Below, one piece after another: positions 10,013 through 19,539 of a stretch of 38,033 bases of DNA (position 1 is its first letter; every line of letters begins with the position of its first letter). Under the pieces are notes generated by a model that did no database searches, had not been told where the DNA came from, and saw only the letters and a program-made list of their open reading frames with translations. The position numbers and the translations under genes are program-made. Location: positions 1-38,033 of the forward strand of contig JAUCBJ010001561.1 of assembly GCA_032718475.1 (NCBI GenBank), in the 5' to 3' direction. The stretch comes from Nemertoderma westbladi. Lineage: Eukaryota > Xenacoelomorpha > Nemertodermatida > Nemertodermatidae.

Positions 10013-10504
10013 TCTAGACTTCCGTCAGTACATATGGATTTGCAAGTTGATATGCAAGTGGATATGCATTATTGATTATGCATTATTTACATGTTACGAA
10101 ACAGTTATTATACATTACTGAGGTACATTATTACATGTTACGAAACAGTTGTACATGACGTGGTACATTTTTCGGAATTCTTCTGCCAATGAAAGTGTGA
10201 AAAAAGTAATTACATATGCATATCAGACATGGATAATTATATTATATCCATCATAGTCAGTTTTTTTTACAGTTTAGTTAGTTTAGTAGTTTTAGTTTTT
10301 ATACATCTATCATAACTAATCCCCCCTCCCCACATCATTTTACAGCAGACAAAATCTGAGTTATTCCTATCACCCTATAAAATCTTAATTAATAGTAAAG
10401 ACACGGACTGCTACATAGTATTACGATATAAGTTACCAGTACTCACCATTTCTGTTTGTCAGAAAGACTCTTCTTTAAATTTTTTTATTTAATTTTAAGC
10501 TTTC
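10013..10504. other. no gene seen; contains a dispersed repeat
   Basis: Near 10083 and 10128 the segment ACATGTTACGAAACAGTT is repeated. The stretch 10203-10320 (CAGACATGGATAA, ATTATATCC, ACATCTATCATAA) recurs in the same orientation at 13946-14065. Confidence 0.5.
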
Positions 10505-10560
10505 TTATTAAATAGTCTGTCCAGGATTTGGAAGTCCCATAGAATAAAACAGAACCTTAA
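10505..10560 (+). pseudogene. old RTE-like LINE copy, left piece
   Basis: TATTAAATAGTCTGTCCAGG and the next bases read LNSLSRIWKS, matching LNRLSRIWKS of the younger RTE-like copies (around 16550). The piece ends at the TTAA where the piggyBac-like element is inserted and resumes at 13317. No start is visible; it is a short diverged remnant. Confidence 0.7.
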
Positions 10561-11962
10561 CCCTATTACCACTGGGGGGGGGGGGGGGGGCCGAATCGGC
10601 CCCTTCCTAGTTTTTAGTTGCTGTAACTATGCAACCACATTACTTACCGGCCCAATTTTTTGTGAGAATTAGCCAAATTTAATGCCGCATCTTTTGCAAA
10701 AAACGCCGTTGCAATTGAATTTCTACTTTTCGATGTGGGTGCCACCTCAAAATTTGGTCTCCAGCACCAAATTTTTTGAAATTTTCGAATTTTACAAAGT
10801 CATTCGTGATTTAGTAATTATTTATGTTTGGGCTATTTTTATTTCTTTTTATTGGTTTGGATCACTCTAATGCTCTATACAAGTATGTAAGCGTAGTGGT
10901 ACGTCATTTTTGTGGCACTTCAAATTTTGAAAAATACGAGATTCTGAAAATACACTAAAGTTTTGATTTGCAAAGCATTTTTATAGGTTTTCTGGAGCGC
11001 TGAATCGATTGAAAGTAATATAGAAGCCTGAAGACTTAGTGGTTCGCCATTTTTGGTGCACCAAAATTAGGGCGTGGCACTTCAAATTTTGAAAAATACG
11101 AGATTCGGAAAATTCACTAAAGTTTTGATTTCAAATTAATTTTATAGGTTTTCTGGAGCGCTGAATCGATTGAAAGTAATATAGAAGCCTCAAATCCTTT
11201 GTGTACGTAATTTTCGGTGCACCAAAATTAGGGCGTGGCACTTCAAATTTTCAAAATTTCTTTATTCGGAAAAAACACTAAAGTTTTGATTTCAAAAAAT
11301 GGCTAACTTCTAAGTCTTCAGGCTTCTATATTACTTTCAATCGATTCAGCGGTCTGGAAAACTTATATAAATTCGTTAAAATTTTAATTTTGGTTTATTT
11401 TCCGAATCTCGTATTTTTCAAAATTTGAAGTGCCACGCCCTAATTTTGGTGCACCAAAAATGGCGAACCACTCAGTCTTCAGGCTTCTATATTACTTTCA
11501 ATCGATAGAGCGTCCCAGAAAACCCATAAAGATGCGTTGAAATAAAAAAATTAGGGGCATTTTCTGAATATCTAATTTTTCAAAATTTGAAGTGCCACGC
11601 TCACTTCTTAGGTGCACGAAAAATAGCATCCACTTCAATTTTTGTTAGTGGAATATAATCACATTCGATTCAGCGTCTTGAAAAACCTACTAAATCTAGC
11701 CAACACTGCCACACTATTAGTTTTTAGAAAACTAAAAATTTTGTAATTTTGTCCTGGGACTACTTTTATTTTTCATCAAAATTATGAGACCCTGCTTATG
11801 AAATTTTAACTTTTTTAGATTTGGTAGTGTTCATCTATAGTTGTTTCACCAACAGCCCAAATTTTGTAGGATTTCATTAGACGACTACAAAAATATAGTG
11901 GGTGGGACGAATCGCCCCCCCCCCCCCCCCCCCCCCCCCCCAGTGGTTCTAATGGTCAAAAC

Positions 11963-13286
11963 TACTACTACTACTACTAGGATCGGCATGCCGCATTGCA
12001 GCTGCATTTTTAAGAATGCTGTGCCGGCTTGTCAACAAGATTGCACCGCCACAACTCCCTATCACCCATGACATTTGCTAGATCATCCGCATCTTTAAGG
12101 CCAGTGTCCTTTAAGATGCGTCTCAAGAAAGTCATGGGCTGTCCACCATGCTTATTCACTCCATGAGGCTGCCAAAGTACAAGATTATGCACTGGCTGGT
12201 CCTCACGGCGAAAGCAATGTCCAGCAAAGCGGAGGCGATTTTGTTCTAGTGTCAAGCTTGGGGGAACCAATGAGACACCTCCAATGTTATATAGTGTCTG
12301 GTTGGAGATGTGTGCATTGTACTTGACACAATGAACCCGGCGTAGCATTCTTGTGAATGTGCCATCCAGAGATTTGGTGTCCTCAGTAGTTAGAGCCCAG
12401 CATGGACTCCCGTAGAGGAGTACTGGAACTACTGCTGCTCTAAATAATCGGACCTTAAGTTTCCGATTAATTCTCGGTGACTTCCAAATCCTGGAAAGCC
12501 TATTCAAGGCTGCGCATGCCTTTCCCTTACGTATTCGAAGGTCCTCACCTGACTTCTGGATCCATGATCCCAGGTAACAGAAGTCGTCCACATGCTCAAG
12601 CATACCATCCTTTGAGCTTATGCTCATCCGATCAGAGACTTGCTGAGGACTTTCAAAGTTAACTGTCAGAATTTTGGTCTTTCTGGAGTTAATAAAAAGA
12701 CCAACACTAGAAGCAGCATGTTCTAATGAGCTGAGGAGGCGTTGGGCTCCCTCTAATGATTCTGAGAGTACTCCTAAGTCATCAGCAAAGTCTAGATCAG
12801 TTAGGTACTTGGCAGGATTTCCTCGACTTCTGGAGCCAGTAGGTGGAGTTATCATCACCCCATCATCATTATAATGATCTAAGGACATGCGTAGAACATA
12901 GTCAACCACAATAATGAACAAGAATGGTGCAAGTGTGTCTCCTTGGAGGACGCCCCATAACACTTCAAATGGTTCTGTGTCACCGTCAACAGTAGACACA
13001 AATGTTGTCGAACCATCGTATACTGATCTGATTGCTGCAATAATTTCATCAGGAATCCCATATAATGAAAGTATGCTGAACATACGTGAGCGAGAGACTG
13101 AATCAAAGGCCTTGAAGAAGTCAACAAAGATAACAGCCAGATGCCTGTCTTTCTTTTTTGATAACTCTTCAATTATCCTTCTAAGTGCCAAAATGGGCTC
13201 CATGGTCCCACGACCTTTACGGAACCCATTCTGATTTCCACGGAGCAGTCTCTCAATGGGATCCCTGATGCGATTTAATAACAATT
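11963..13286 (-). mobile_element. RTE-like LINE, young copy A (5'-truncated)
   Basis: Flanked by the 8-bp duplication GTCAAAAC (11955-11962 and 13287-13294) inside the piggyBac-like element; the uninterrupted sequence is seen in copy B at 32768-32780. On its coding strand it ends in a short AGT-repeat tail after a very short 3' UTR. The 5' end is truncated within the RT. Confidence 0.88.
12010..13284 (-). CDS. RTE-like reverse transcriptase, truncated at the N-terminus
   Basis: About 424 codons open from the truncation point (first residues LLNRIRDPIERLLRG) to a stop at 12010. RT motifs are QNGFRKGRGT, AVIFVDFFKAFDSVSR, WGVLQGDTLAPFLF, DLDFADDLGVLSES (catalytic FADD instead of YADD), then LGSWI and the C-terminal LLYGSPCWAL, RFAGHCFRREDQPV. 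It is nearly identical to the copy at 15428-17038, differing at a handful of residues (C for W after GKA, T for A in LTTED, CNLV for RRNFV-like). The absence of stops with the domain complete from motif 2a onward shows a recent insertion. There is no own start codon, so it is not expected to be expressed. Confidence 0.88.
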   Translation of the reverse strand: MLLNRIRDPIERLLRGNQNGFRKGRGTMEPILALRRIIEELSKKKDRHLAVIFVDFFKAFDSVSRSRMFSILSLYGIPDEIIAAIRSVYDGSTTFVSTVDGDTEPFEVLWGVLQGDTLAPFLFIIVVDYVLRMSLDHYNDDGVMITPPTGSRSRGNPAKYLTDLDFADDLGVLSESLEGAQRLLSSLEHAASSVGLFINSRKTKILTVNFESPQQVSDRMSISSKDGMLEHVDDFCYLGSWIQKSGEDLRIRKGKACAALNRLSRIWKSPRINRKLKVRLFRAAVVPVLLYGSPCWALTTEDTKSLDGTFTRMLRRVHCVKYNAHISNQTLYNIGGVSLVPPSLTLEQNRLRFAGHCFRREDQPVHNLVLWQPHGVNKHGGQPMTFLRRILKDTGLKDADDLANVMGDRELWRCNLVDKPAQHS

Positions 13287-13312
13287 GTCAAAACACCCCA
13301 GTGGTAATAGGG

Positions 13313-13555
13313 TTAAGGTTCGATTATTTATGGCAGCAGTAGTACCAGTACTCTTATATGGGAGTCCATGCTGGACTCCCTGGACTCTCTGGATGGCATT
13401 TTCATAAGAATGCTACAACGGGTTCATTGTGTCAAGTACAATGAACACATCTCCAACCAGAACTCTATACATCATTGGAGGTGGAGGTGTTCCATTAATC
13501 TCCCCTAACTTGACACTTGAATGGAACTGCCTCCGCTTTGCAGGAGATGCCTTGC
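13313..13555 (+). pseudogene. old RTE-like LINE copy, right piece
   Basis: After the right TTAA the sequence GGTTCGATTATTTATGGCAG continues exactly where the left piece stopped, relative to the younger copy at about 16590. It covers the region coding AAVVPVLLYGSPCW, MLQRVHCVKYN, HISNQ and CLRFAG. Many substitutions and small insertions disrupt it (for example a duplicated TGGACTCCCTGGACTC near 13372). Similarity ends near 13555. Confidence 0.8.
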
Positions 13556-14224
13556 ACTCCTTGTTTAACTCCTTGTTTTGTAAGAACATTGGCCAGTTGA
13601 TTTTGAGTTGGTATCCATAAATGAACTGTAGTAAATTCTTTCTAATACAAAATCGATTGTAAAATAGCAATATCTATACAAAACCTACCTACCCAGTCCA
13701 TACAAAATTATACGATCTTAAATTGTTGTAGTTGATTAAAGAGCATTAAACAGAGAATTTCTCAGTAAGGACAGTTCTGGGTAACAATGTCCGAAGTAAT
13801 CCCATTATCAAATAAGATAGGAGTAAAGCACATTCAACATTGTGGCAATAACAATTTCAGCAGCAAATGTGCTTTTTACAATGCCCCAAAGTCATTTACT
13901 CTGCTATGATACCCCAATGATGTTTTTTGATTAGGTCCAAATAAGAGTAATAACATATTGCAGCAGACATGGATAAATATATTATATCCCTCATATTCAG
14001 TCAGTACCTGTATAATAATCACTATGCACTGTATGTGTCCACATCTATCATCTATCATAATTAACAAATTGAGAACATCAATAGGAGTGAAACCTACAAT
14101 CCTATTTAGTGCACTAAAATAAAAGGAAGGCCAGCCAGATGATCAATTCAACTTAGAATGACAATGCTTCCAATAAGAAAATAAGCACAAACTTACAGAG
14201 AACAAACTCCCTATTGCCTTGTTA
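13556..14224. other. no gene seen; dispersed repeat inside
   Basis: Short chance frames only. 13946-14065 is a second copy of the repeat at 10203-10320. Confidence 0.5.
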
Positions 14225-14897
14225 GACTATCAACTCACACAACATCAGAGAAAGTTGAGGGAGCTAGTCTCAGAAAAGGGAGCATCAGCTTGGTGAGTTC
14301 TTCACCCACTAAAACTACTTGACATCCACCTAAACAAGTAAAAGTTTGCCGATGCAATAAGTCTGTGGTATGGCTGGCTTCCCTTGGACCTCCCCACTCG
14401 TGCCTGTGGGATCCGATTTTCTGAAATCGCATCTTGTTGTGACCCACAGGGACCTGGATATCCGACATAATGATGTCTGTGATTTTTATGCATCTTTATT
14501 ATCAAAGGTGCCCCACAACATCACAGTGGAACCTCACTTAATGCCAATTAACAACCAATGTGGAAGCTCATGCGGAAGCTGTGTCTGTGTCTGGAAGTAA
14601 TATCTCCCTGGTATGTACCGATCTTTAACCCACTGACCTCCTCAAATTTTGCTACATCCCTGGATAGAGCCTACCTTCGTCATTAATCGAGAAAACGACC
14701 CCAGTATGAAGAAAGAGTCCATGAGGTAGTGGTAGAAACATTCATCCTTTCTGATTTTGGAGCGATGATGCCTACTTCCACGCAGTTAGTTAAATACCTT
14801 TCAGTTCTTCTGTCAAAAAGCGAGAGGAGTGCTACTCCCACAGCATTTCATGGATCAGGATGAACCTTAGTTTCTCCTCCTCCAAGCAGCTTTGATG
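14225..14897 (+). pseudogene. decayed LINE C-terminal domain (different family)
   Basis: Pieces in shifting frames read LRELVSEKGASAW (14258 on), FADAISLWYGWLPLDLPTRAC (from about 14348), HRDLDIRHNDVCDFYASLLS and VEPHLMPI (14450-14545), NPLTSSNFATSLDRAYLRH (14627 on), QYEERVHEVVVETF (about 14697), and SISWIRMNLSFSSSKQL (14842 on). I recall this order (EKGASxW, LRYGW, HNxxRD, VEPxLxP, NP, YEERVxEV, SWxR) from the C-terminal region of a widespread animal LINE RT family; this is recognition by eye. It has several frameshifts. It is split at CTTTGATG by the next element and continues for a short way from 17086. Confidence 0.6.
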
Positions 14898-17038
14898 CAT
14901 GACTAGTCCTCTCTGTTGCAACAGCCAAGTGTGAGATCCAGCTTCACACTACAGCTGAGCAACAGGTATGAGGCTCTTGCCTCTGAGGCGGCTGATCACT
15001 GTGAGGGCTATACTGCCTTTACAGAAGCAGTTAAGTTAGCAGCTGCGGAAACAGTTCCTGTATACCCTCGAAACAGGAAAAGGGCCCCCTGGACTGACAA
15101 CAAAATTCAGAAGTGCCGAAATGACCTCCATAAGGCGCAGAAAGAGTCCCGACTCAAACAGACTACAGCGGCCAAGAATGCAGTTAAGGCTGCATCTAGG
15201 TCCCTGAACAGGCAGTACTCTGCTAATCTACAGGAGCTAATAAACCAACAGGTTGATGCCATCAATGATGCTGACGACAGCAGGCAATCATCCCAGGCAT
15301 GGAAATCGATCAATCTGCTTACTGGGCGGAAAAGCCAACCAACCACCAAGGTTAAGGCTGATCACCAGCCGATCGCCTCAATGGTTGGAAAGCCCACTTT
15401 GAAAAGCTCCTCAATAATGACAGGGTATTGCCTGATAACTTTATAGAAGTAAAAGTGTCTGAGTCTGTACTCCCAGACATTCCCATTGGCGATATCTCCT
15501 TTGCAGAAGTGAAGGCTGCTGCAAAGAGCATTAAGACCAATCGTGCCAGTGGAGTAGATGGTGTTCCCCCTGAGGTCTTTAAAATACCTGAGTGTTTAAA
15601 GCTCATCTATCCCATCATAGTAGACATGTACCGAACAACAAGAGTCCCACAAGAAATGAAAACAAATAAGTTGGTGCCAGTTCCCAAGAAGGGCAACCTA
15701 ACACTCTATGGTTCTTTTCGGGGAATCTCATTGATCTCGATTGCTGCAAAGCTATACAATAGGATTCTATTAAATCGCATCAGGGATCCCATTGAGAGAC
15801 TGCTCCGTGGAAATCAAAATGGGTTCCGTAAAGGTCGTGGGACCATGGAGCCCATTTTGGCACTTAGAAGGATAATTGAAGAGTTATCAAAAAAGAAAGA
15901 CAGGCATCTGGCTGTTATCTTTGTTGACTTCTTCAAGGCCTTTGATTCAGTCTCTCGCTCACGTATGTTCAGCATACTTTCATTATATGGGATTCCTGAT
16001 GAAATTATTGCAGCAATCAGATCAGTATACGATGGTTCGACAACATTTGTGTCTACTGTTGACGGTGACACAGAACCATTTGAAGTGTTATGGGGCGTCC
16101 TCCAAGGAGACACACTTGCACCATTCTTGTTCATTATTGTGGTTGACTATGTTCTACGCATGTCCTTAGATCATTATAATGATGATGGGGTGATGATAAC
16201 TCCACCTACTGGCTCCAGAAGTCGAGGAAATCCTGCCAAGTACCTAACTGATCTAGACTTTGCTGATGACTTAGGAGTACTCTCAGAATCATTAGAGGGA
16301 GCCCAACGGCTCCTCAGCTCATTAGAACATGCTGCTTCTAGTGTTGGTCTTTTTATTAACTCCAGAAAGACCAAAATTCTGACAGTTAACTTTGAAAGTC
16401 CTCAGCAAGTCTCTGATCGGATGAGCATAAGCTCAAAGGATGGTATGCTTGAGCATGTGGACGACTTCTGTTACCTGGGATCATGGATCCGGAAGTCAGG
16501 TGAGGACCTTCGAATACGTAAGGGAAAGGCATGGGCAGCCTTGAATAGGCTTTCCAGGATTTGGAAGTCACCGAGAATTAATCGGAAACTTAAGGTCCGA
16601 TTATTTAGAGCAGCAGTAGTTCCAGTACTCCTCTACGGGAGTCCATGCTGGGCTCTAACTGCTGAGGACACCAAATCTCTGGATGGCACATTCACAAGAA
16701 TGCTACGCCGGGTTCATTGTGTCAAGTACAATGCACACATCTCCAACCAGACACTATATAACATTGGAGGTGTCTCATTGGTTCCCCCAAGCTTGACACT
16801 AGAACAAAATCGCCTCCGCTTTGCAGGACATTGCTTTCGCCGTGAGGACCAGCCAGTGCATAATCTTGTACTTTGGCAGCCTCATGGAGTGAATAAGCAT
16901 GGTGGACAGCCCATGACTTTCTTGAGACGCATCTTAAAGGACACTGGCCTTAAAGATGCGGATGATCTAGCAAATGTCATGGGTGATAGGGAGTTGTGGC
17001 GGCGCAATTTTGTTGACAAGCCGGCACAGCATTCTTAA
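14898..17038 (+). pseudogene. RTE-like pol: linker and full reverse transcriptase, one frameshift
   Basis: The first frame (14916 to about 15385) codes the endonuclease-RT linker (LSNRYEALASEAADH, RKRAPWTDNKI, QAWKSINLLTGRK). A frameshift near 15385 moves coding to the frame that ends at 17038; in that frame GWKAHFEKLLNN comes before position 15428, where the longest open stretch was counted from a non-ATG codon. It then has the whole RT: ASGVDGVPPEVFKI, FRGISLISIAAKLYN, QNGFRKGRGT, AVIFVDFFKAFDSVSR, GVLQGDTLAPFLF, DLDFADDLG, LGSWIRKSGE, LLYGSPCWAL, and the C-terminal RRILKDTGLKDADDLANVMG. About 536 codons are uninterrupted. No endonuclease and no start, so the copy is not autonomous. Confidence 0.9.
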
Positions 17039-17077
17039 AAATGCAGCTGCAATGCAGCATGCCGATCCTAGTAGTAG
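14898..17077 (+). mobile_element. RTE-like LINE, young copy B (5'-truncated)
   Basis: Flanked by the 8-bp duplication CTTTGATG (14890-14897 and 17078-17085). It ends with a stop at 17038, about 25 bp of hairpin-forming 3' UTR (GCAGCTGCAATGCAGC) and the tail CCTAGTAGTAG. The endonuclease is missing, so it is 5'-truncated, but it is the longest of the three young copies here. Confidence 0.88.
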
Positions 17078-17115
17078 CTTTGATGTATACGCATGGATAT
17101 AGATCAGAAAGGAAG

Positions 17116-17577
17116 AGGCCAGCCAGTCCACTGAGGAATTTTCCATCTACCATGCTAACTCTGAGGCTTGCCCATGAATATAGTAACTCGACTGTGTTGT
17201 GTTTCTTAGTATTTATTTATATATTTTAATACAGTACTGAAACAGTAAAAAAAACAGTAAAAGTACTGACAACTTATATCCAGTGCAATCCCCCCAGATC
17301 TATACTCCCCAAAGGAAACTCTAGTACTCATTTAACTACTACTTAAGGATGCAAGGCACAGATGCGCCCTGGCTGTCCCCTCAAAGCATTCATGCCGAAA
17401 CGAAAATTGCCCTGCCCTGGCCCATGCGAGGATTGAACCCACAACCTATGAGATTTGTGAATTCAATGAACCACTACCCCAAGGTGGAACCATTTTAATA
17501 TTGTTAGAACCGGTATGTTTAAATATACCAGTCCACTGAGGAATTTTCCATCTACAATGCGAACTCTAATTGTCCAA
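17116..17577 (+). repeat. direct repeat of about 47 bp flanking a SINE-containing segment
   Basis: CCAGTCCACTGAGGAATTTT and the following bases (CCATCTACNATGCNAACTCT) occur at 17119-17162 and again at 17529-17572. The SINE-like sequence lies between. The repeat is too long for an ordinary target-site duplication. Confidence 0.75.
17200..17492 (-). mobile_element. tRNA-derived SINE (probable)
   Basis: Reading from about 17490 leftwards, a Pol III promoter pattern is seen: an A-box-like TAGTGGTTCATTGA (17463-17476) and a B-box-like GGTTCAATCCT (17429-17439) about 30 bp apart, as in a tRNA. A non-tRNA body follows to about 17200. The ends and any target duplication were not resolved. A decayed tRNA gene is less likely because the 5' and 3' acceptor halves do not pair. 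Confidence 0.5.
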
Positions 17578-17739
17578 TTGTATTGACATTTAGGTCAAAT
17601 GTATGAATATTGCATAATATTCTTGTAGACCTATTTACATTGAACCTATTACCAATTCTCAAAAGATATATTTCAATCTATATTGTTCTAAATTCGCTGG
17701 ACACATGGTGGTGGCGTGGAGGACCACACCTAATCATAC

Positions 17740-18125
17740 GTATCCATACAACTCAGCATTGTATTATGTTGGGAACGGAGGCTGCAGCTCATGCTGTAAG
17801 AATGTTGGCAACTTGAAAGAGTCTACTGAGGACCATGTTACTGAAAATCGATTTCAGCAACGAATTTAATTCCATCCGCAGGGACACTATGCTGGAGACA
17901 GTCCACAGATACCACCCATACGTCTACAACTACACTCTTGTGGTGTATGGGGAGACCTCACCCTCCTCATCCACGGAGATCAAACTCTACTCTCCGACGA
18001 GTGAATCCAACAGGGGGACCGCCCCTCTTTGGCAACACTCTGAACCCCACCACCAGACATTGGAATACTCTTTTAATTTCTGGTACCTCGATGATGGATA
18101 TTGGTGGACGACTACCAGGTAGTTT
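17740..18125 (+). pseudogene. LINE reverse transcriptase fragment
   Basis: LGTEAAAHAVRMLAT, then a stop, then MLLKIDFSNEFNSIRRDTML and FNFWYLDDGYWW. These match RT motif A (D-F-S-N-x-F-N) and motif C (YLDD) of the same LINE type as the C-terminal piece at 14225-14897. Motif B (normally QQGDPLG-like) is scrambled between them. It lies downstream of the C-terminal piece on the same strand, so it belongs to a different copy or to a rearrangement. Confidence 0.55.
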
Positions 18126-18640
18126 TTAGGGAACTGGTTACTGGATGGGTCAAATAAAAAATACCCCGGACATTTCAAAGCTCATGAAAGTGACTATTAT
18201 GCTATGGAACCCTAGCACTGGAATCTTAGTCTAAAAACTTTCTATCCGTTGGTTTCTGACACTCTTCCCCAGGGACTCACAGAATTGTTGACCGCTCTCT
18301 CTCTCTCTCTCCAGTGGGGGGTAAGACGGGCAGCCGGTCAGGAGATAACTGACACCTGTGAGGCCAATTGTGTTCGGTAATTCCACTGACATCTAGTGAC
18401 TGGACCAGCGCATTACTAAATGTAAGGGGGAGTTGGGGGTGCTTTTTGATGAGTCAGCTCCCGGGGCAAATACCACACCCTGGTTTGCCATTCAACAGGG
18501 TAGGTGTCGCAGTTTAGTCAGATATGGGGCCCATCACCCATACTGCCATACCTACTCTGAAGCACATGACCCACCATTGACTATGCAGCTAATCGGCTGG
18601 GCCATACCATGTACCCCTGCTGCCAGGTGCAGGTCGCAGT
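18126..18640. other. no clear gene; includes CT microsatellite
   Basis: Probably more of the decayed LINE, since fragments such as FRELVTGWVK follow the RT piece. A CT dinucleotide run lies at 18294-18312. Nothing else could be supported. Confidence 0.4.
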
Positions 18641-18641
18641 G

Positions 18642-18798
18642 GATTGCACTCAAATTGGAGATGAGTGCAATCTACTCCTGACCAGCCATTGGCAGATGGC
18701 CATCTGCCTGGTCAGGCCATATACCCCTGCAGCCGAGTATATGGGTCCATAACCCAGGATCAAGGGCATAACTATCCCAAAACGAAGGGATCATAGTT
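18642..18798. repeat. chain of back-to-back hairpins
   Basis: Four inverted repeats follow one another: GATTGCACTCA/TGAGTGCAATC (18642-18652 and 18662-18672, 11 bp); CCTGACCAG/CTGGTCAGG (18677-18685 and 18708-18716) enclosing the perfect palindrome GGCAGATGGCCATCTGCC (18691-18708); CCATATAC/GTATATGG (18717-18724 and 18737-18744); AACTATCCC/GGG-atc-ATAGTT (18770-18778 and 18787-18798). No reading frame explains them. Confidence 0.8.
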
Positions 18799-18943
18799 AC
18801 AGGACCAGATTTACCCTTAGTAAGAGGGTATATGCAGCCACAGGTGGCACCTCCTTTATGTAGGGCTGCATGACTAGCTGGACAACCTACTGAACTATAG
18901 GCCTAAAATAAAAGTTTCCCAGCACAGCCCTAAGTAATATATA

Positions 18944-19137
18944 CATAGTTAGTTAGGTAGCGCCTGGAGCGCTATATATTTCCGATTATTACGAATTATG
19001 TCACAAATAAATTATCACAAATTCAATATCCAGTATGTTACAGGAAAACGTAGAAAATCAAAATAATAATTATCAAAATCATTTAAACAATTCTAGTACA
19101 TCGTTATATACACAGAGGGTGTGAGAATCTATCACCT
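18944..19137 (-). pseudogene. decayed LINE, 3' end (left of TTAA insertion)
   Basis: Read right to left from the TTAA at 19138, the frame continues from the right-hand part (ends GRFNTLF at 32800) as KGDRFSHPLC and then a stop, with YNDVLELFK in the next frame. The 3' end may be near 18944-18955, where TAGTTAGTTAG looks like a LINE tail. The link across 13.7 kb rests on the TTAA duplication, orientation and frame continuity. Confidence 0.5.
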
Positions 19138-19539
19138 TTAACCCTATTACCACTGGGGGGGGGGGGGGGGGGGGGGAGTCGGCCCCTTCCTAGTTTTTAG
19201 TTGCTGTAACTATGCAACCACATTACGTACCGGGCCCAATTTTTATTGAGAATTAGCCAAATTTAATGCCGCATCTTTTGCAAAAAACGACGTTGCAATT
19301 GGATTTCTACTTTTCGATGTGGGTGCCACCTCAAAATTTGGTCTCCAGCACCAAATTTTTTGAATTTTTAGAATTTGACAAAGTCATTCGTGATTTAGTA
19401 ATTATTTATGTTTGGGCTATTTTTATTGGTTTGGATCACTCTAATGCTCTATACAAGTATGTAAGTGTAGTGGTATATCATTTTTGGAGCACCAAAATTA
19501 GGGCGTGGCACTTTAAAATTTCAAAATTACTTTATTCGG

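Larger units (their letters stand above)
10561..13312. mobile_element. piggyBac-like non-autonomous element, copy A
   Basis: Flanked by TTAA on both sides (10557-10560, 13313-13316) with 17-bp perfect inverted termini CCCTATTACCACTGGGG. TTAA plus CCC/GGG termini is the piggyBac signature. The left end runs into 17 G (10574-10590) and the right side has 27 C (11915-11941). The interior has about 158-bp tandem repeats (10950-11285) carrying GGCGTGGCACTTCAAATTTT, followed by inverted copies (11290-11590), so most of it can fold on itself. No transposase is encoded. It is interrupted near its right end by an RTE-like LINE (11963-13286); without that it is about 1.4 kb. Confidence 0.8.

Noticed and set aside
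8507-10121. Long open frames with TLDIFQHSIFLLSIF-type repeats on both strands
   Set aside because: They are translations of the minisatellite arms of the foldback element; unit lengths happen to avoid stops. No independent coding signal.
11841-12071. Frame with a proline run
   Set aside because: The proline run is the C homopolymer of the piggyBac-like element; the rest is non-coding or antisense to the LINE.
14302-14505. Minus-strand frames at 14235-14505
   Set aside because: Opposite strand carries the recognisable LINE C-terminal blocks; these are shadows.
17401-17490. Genuine tRNA gene
   Set aside because: A- and B-box-like sequences are present, but acceptor halves do not pair and the B box has a mismatch; a SINE head is more likely.
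18433-18681. Protein-coding gene from the 82-codon frame
   Set aside because: No recognisable motif and it runs into the hairpin cluster; likely chance.
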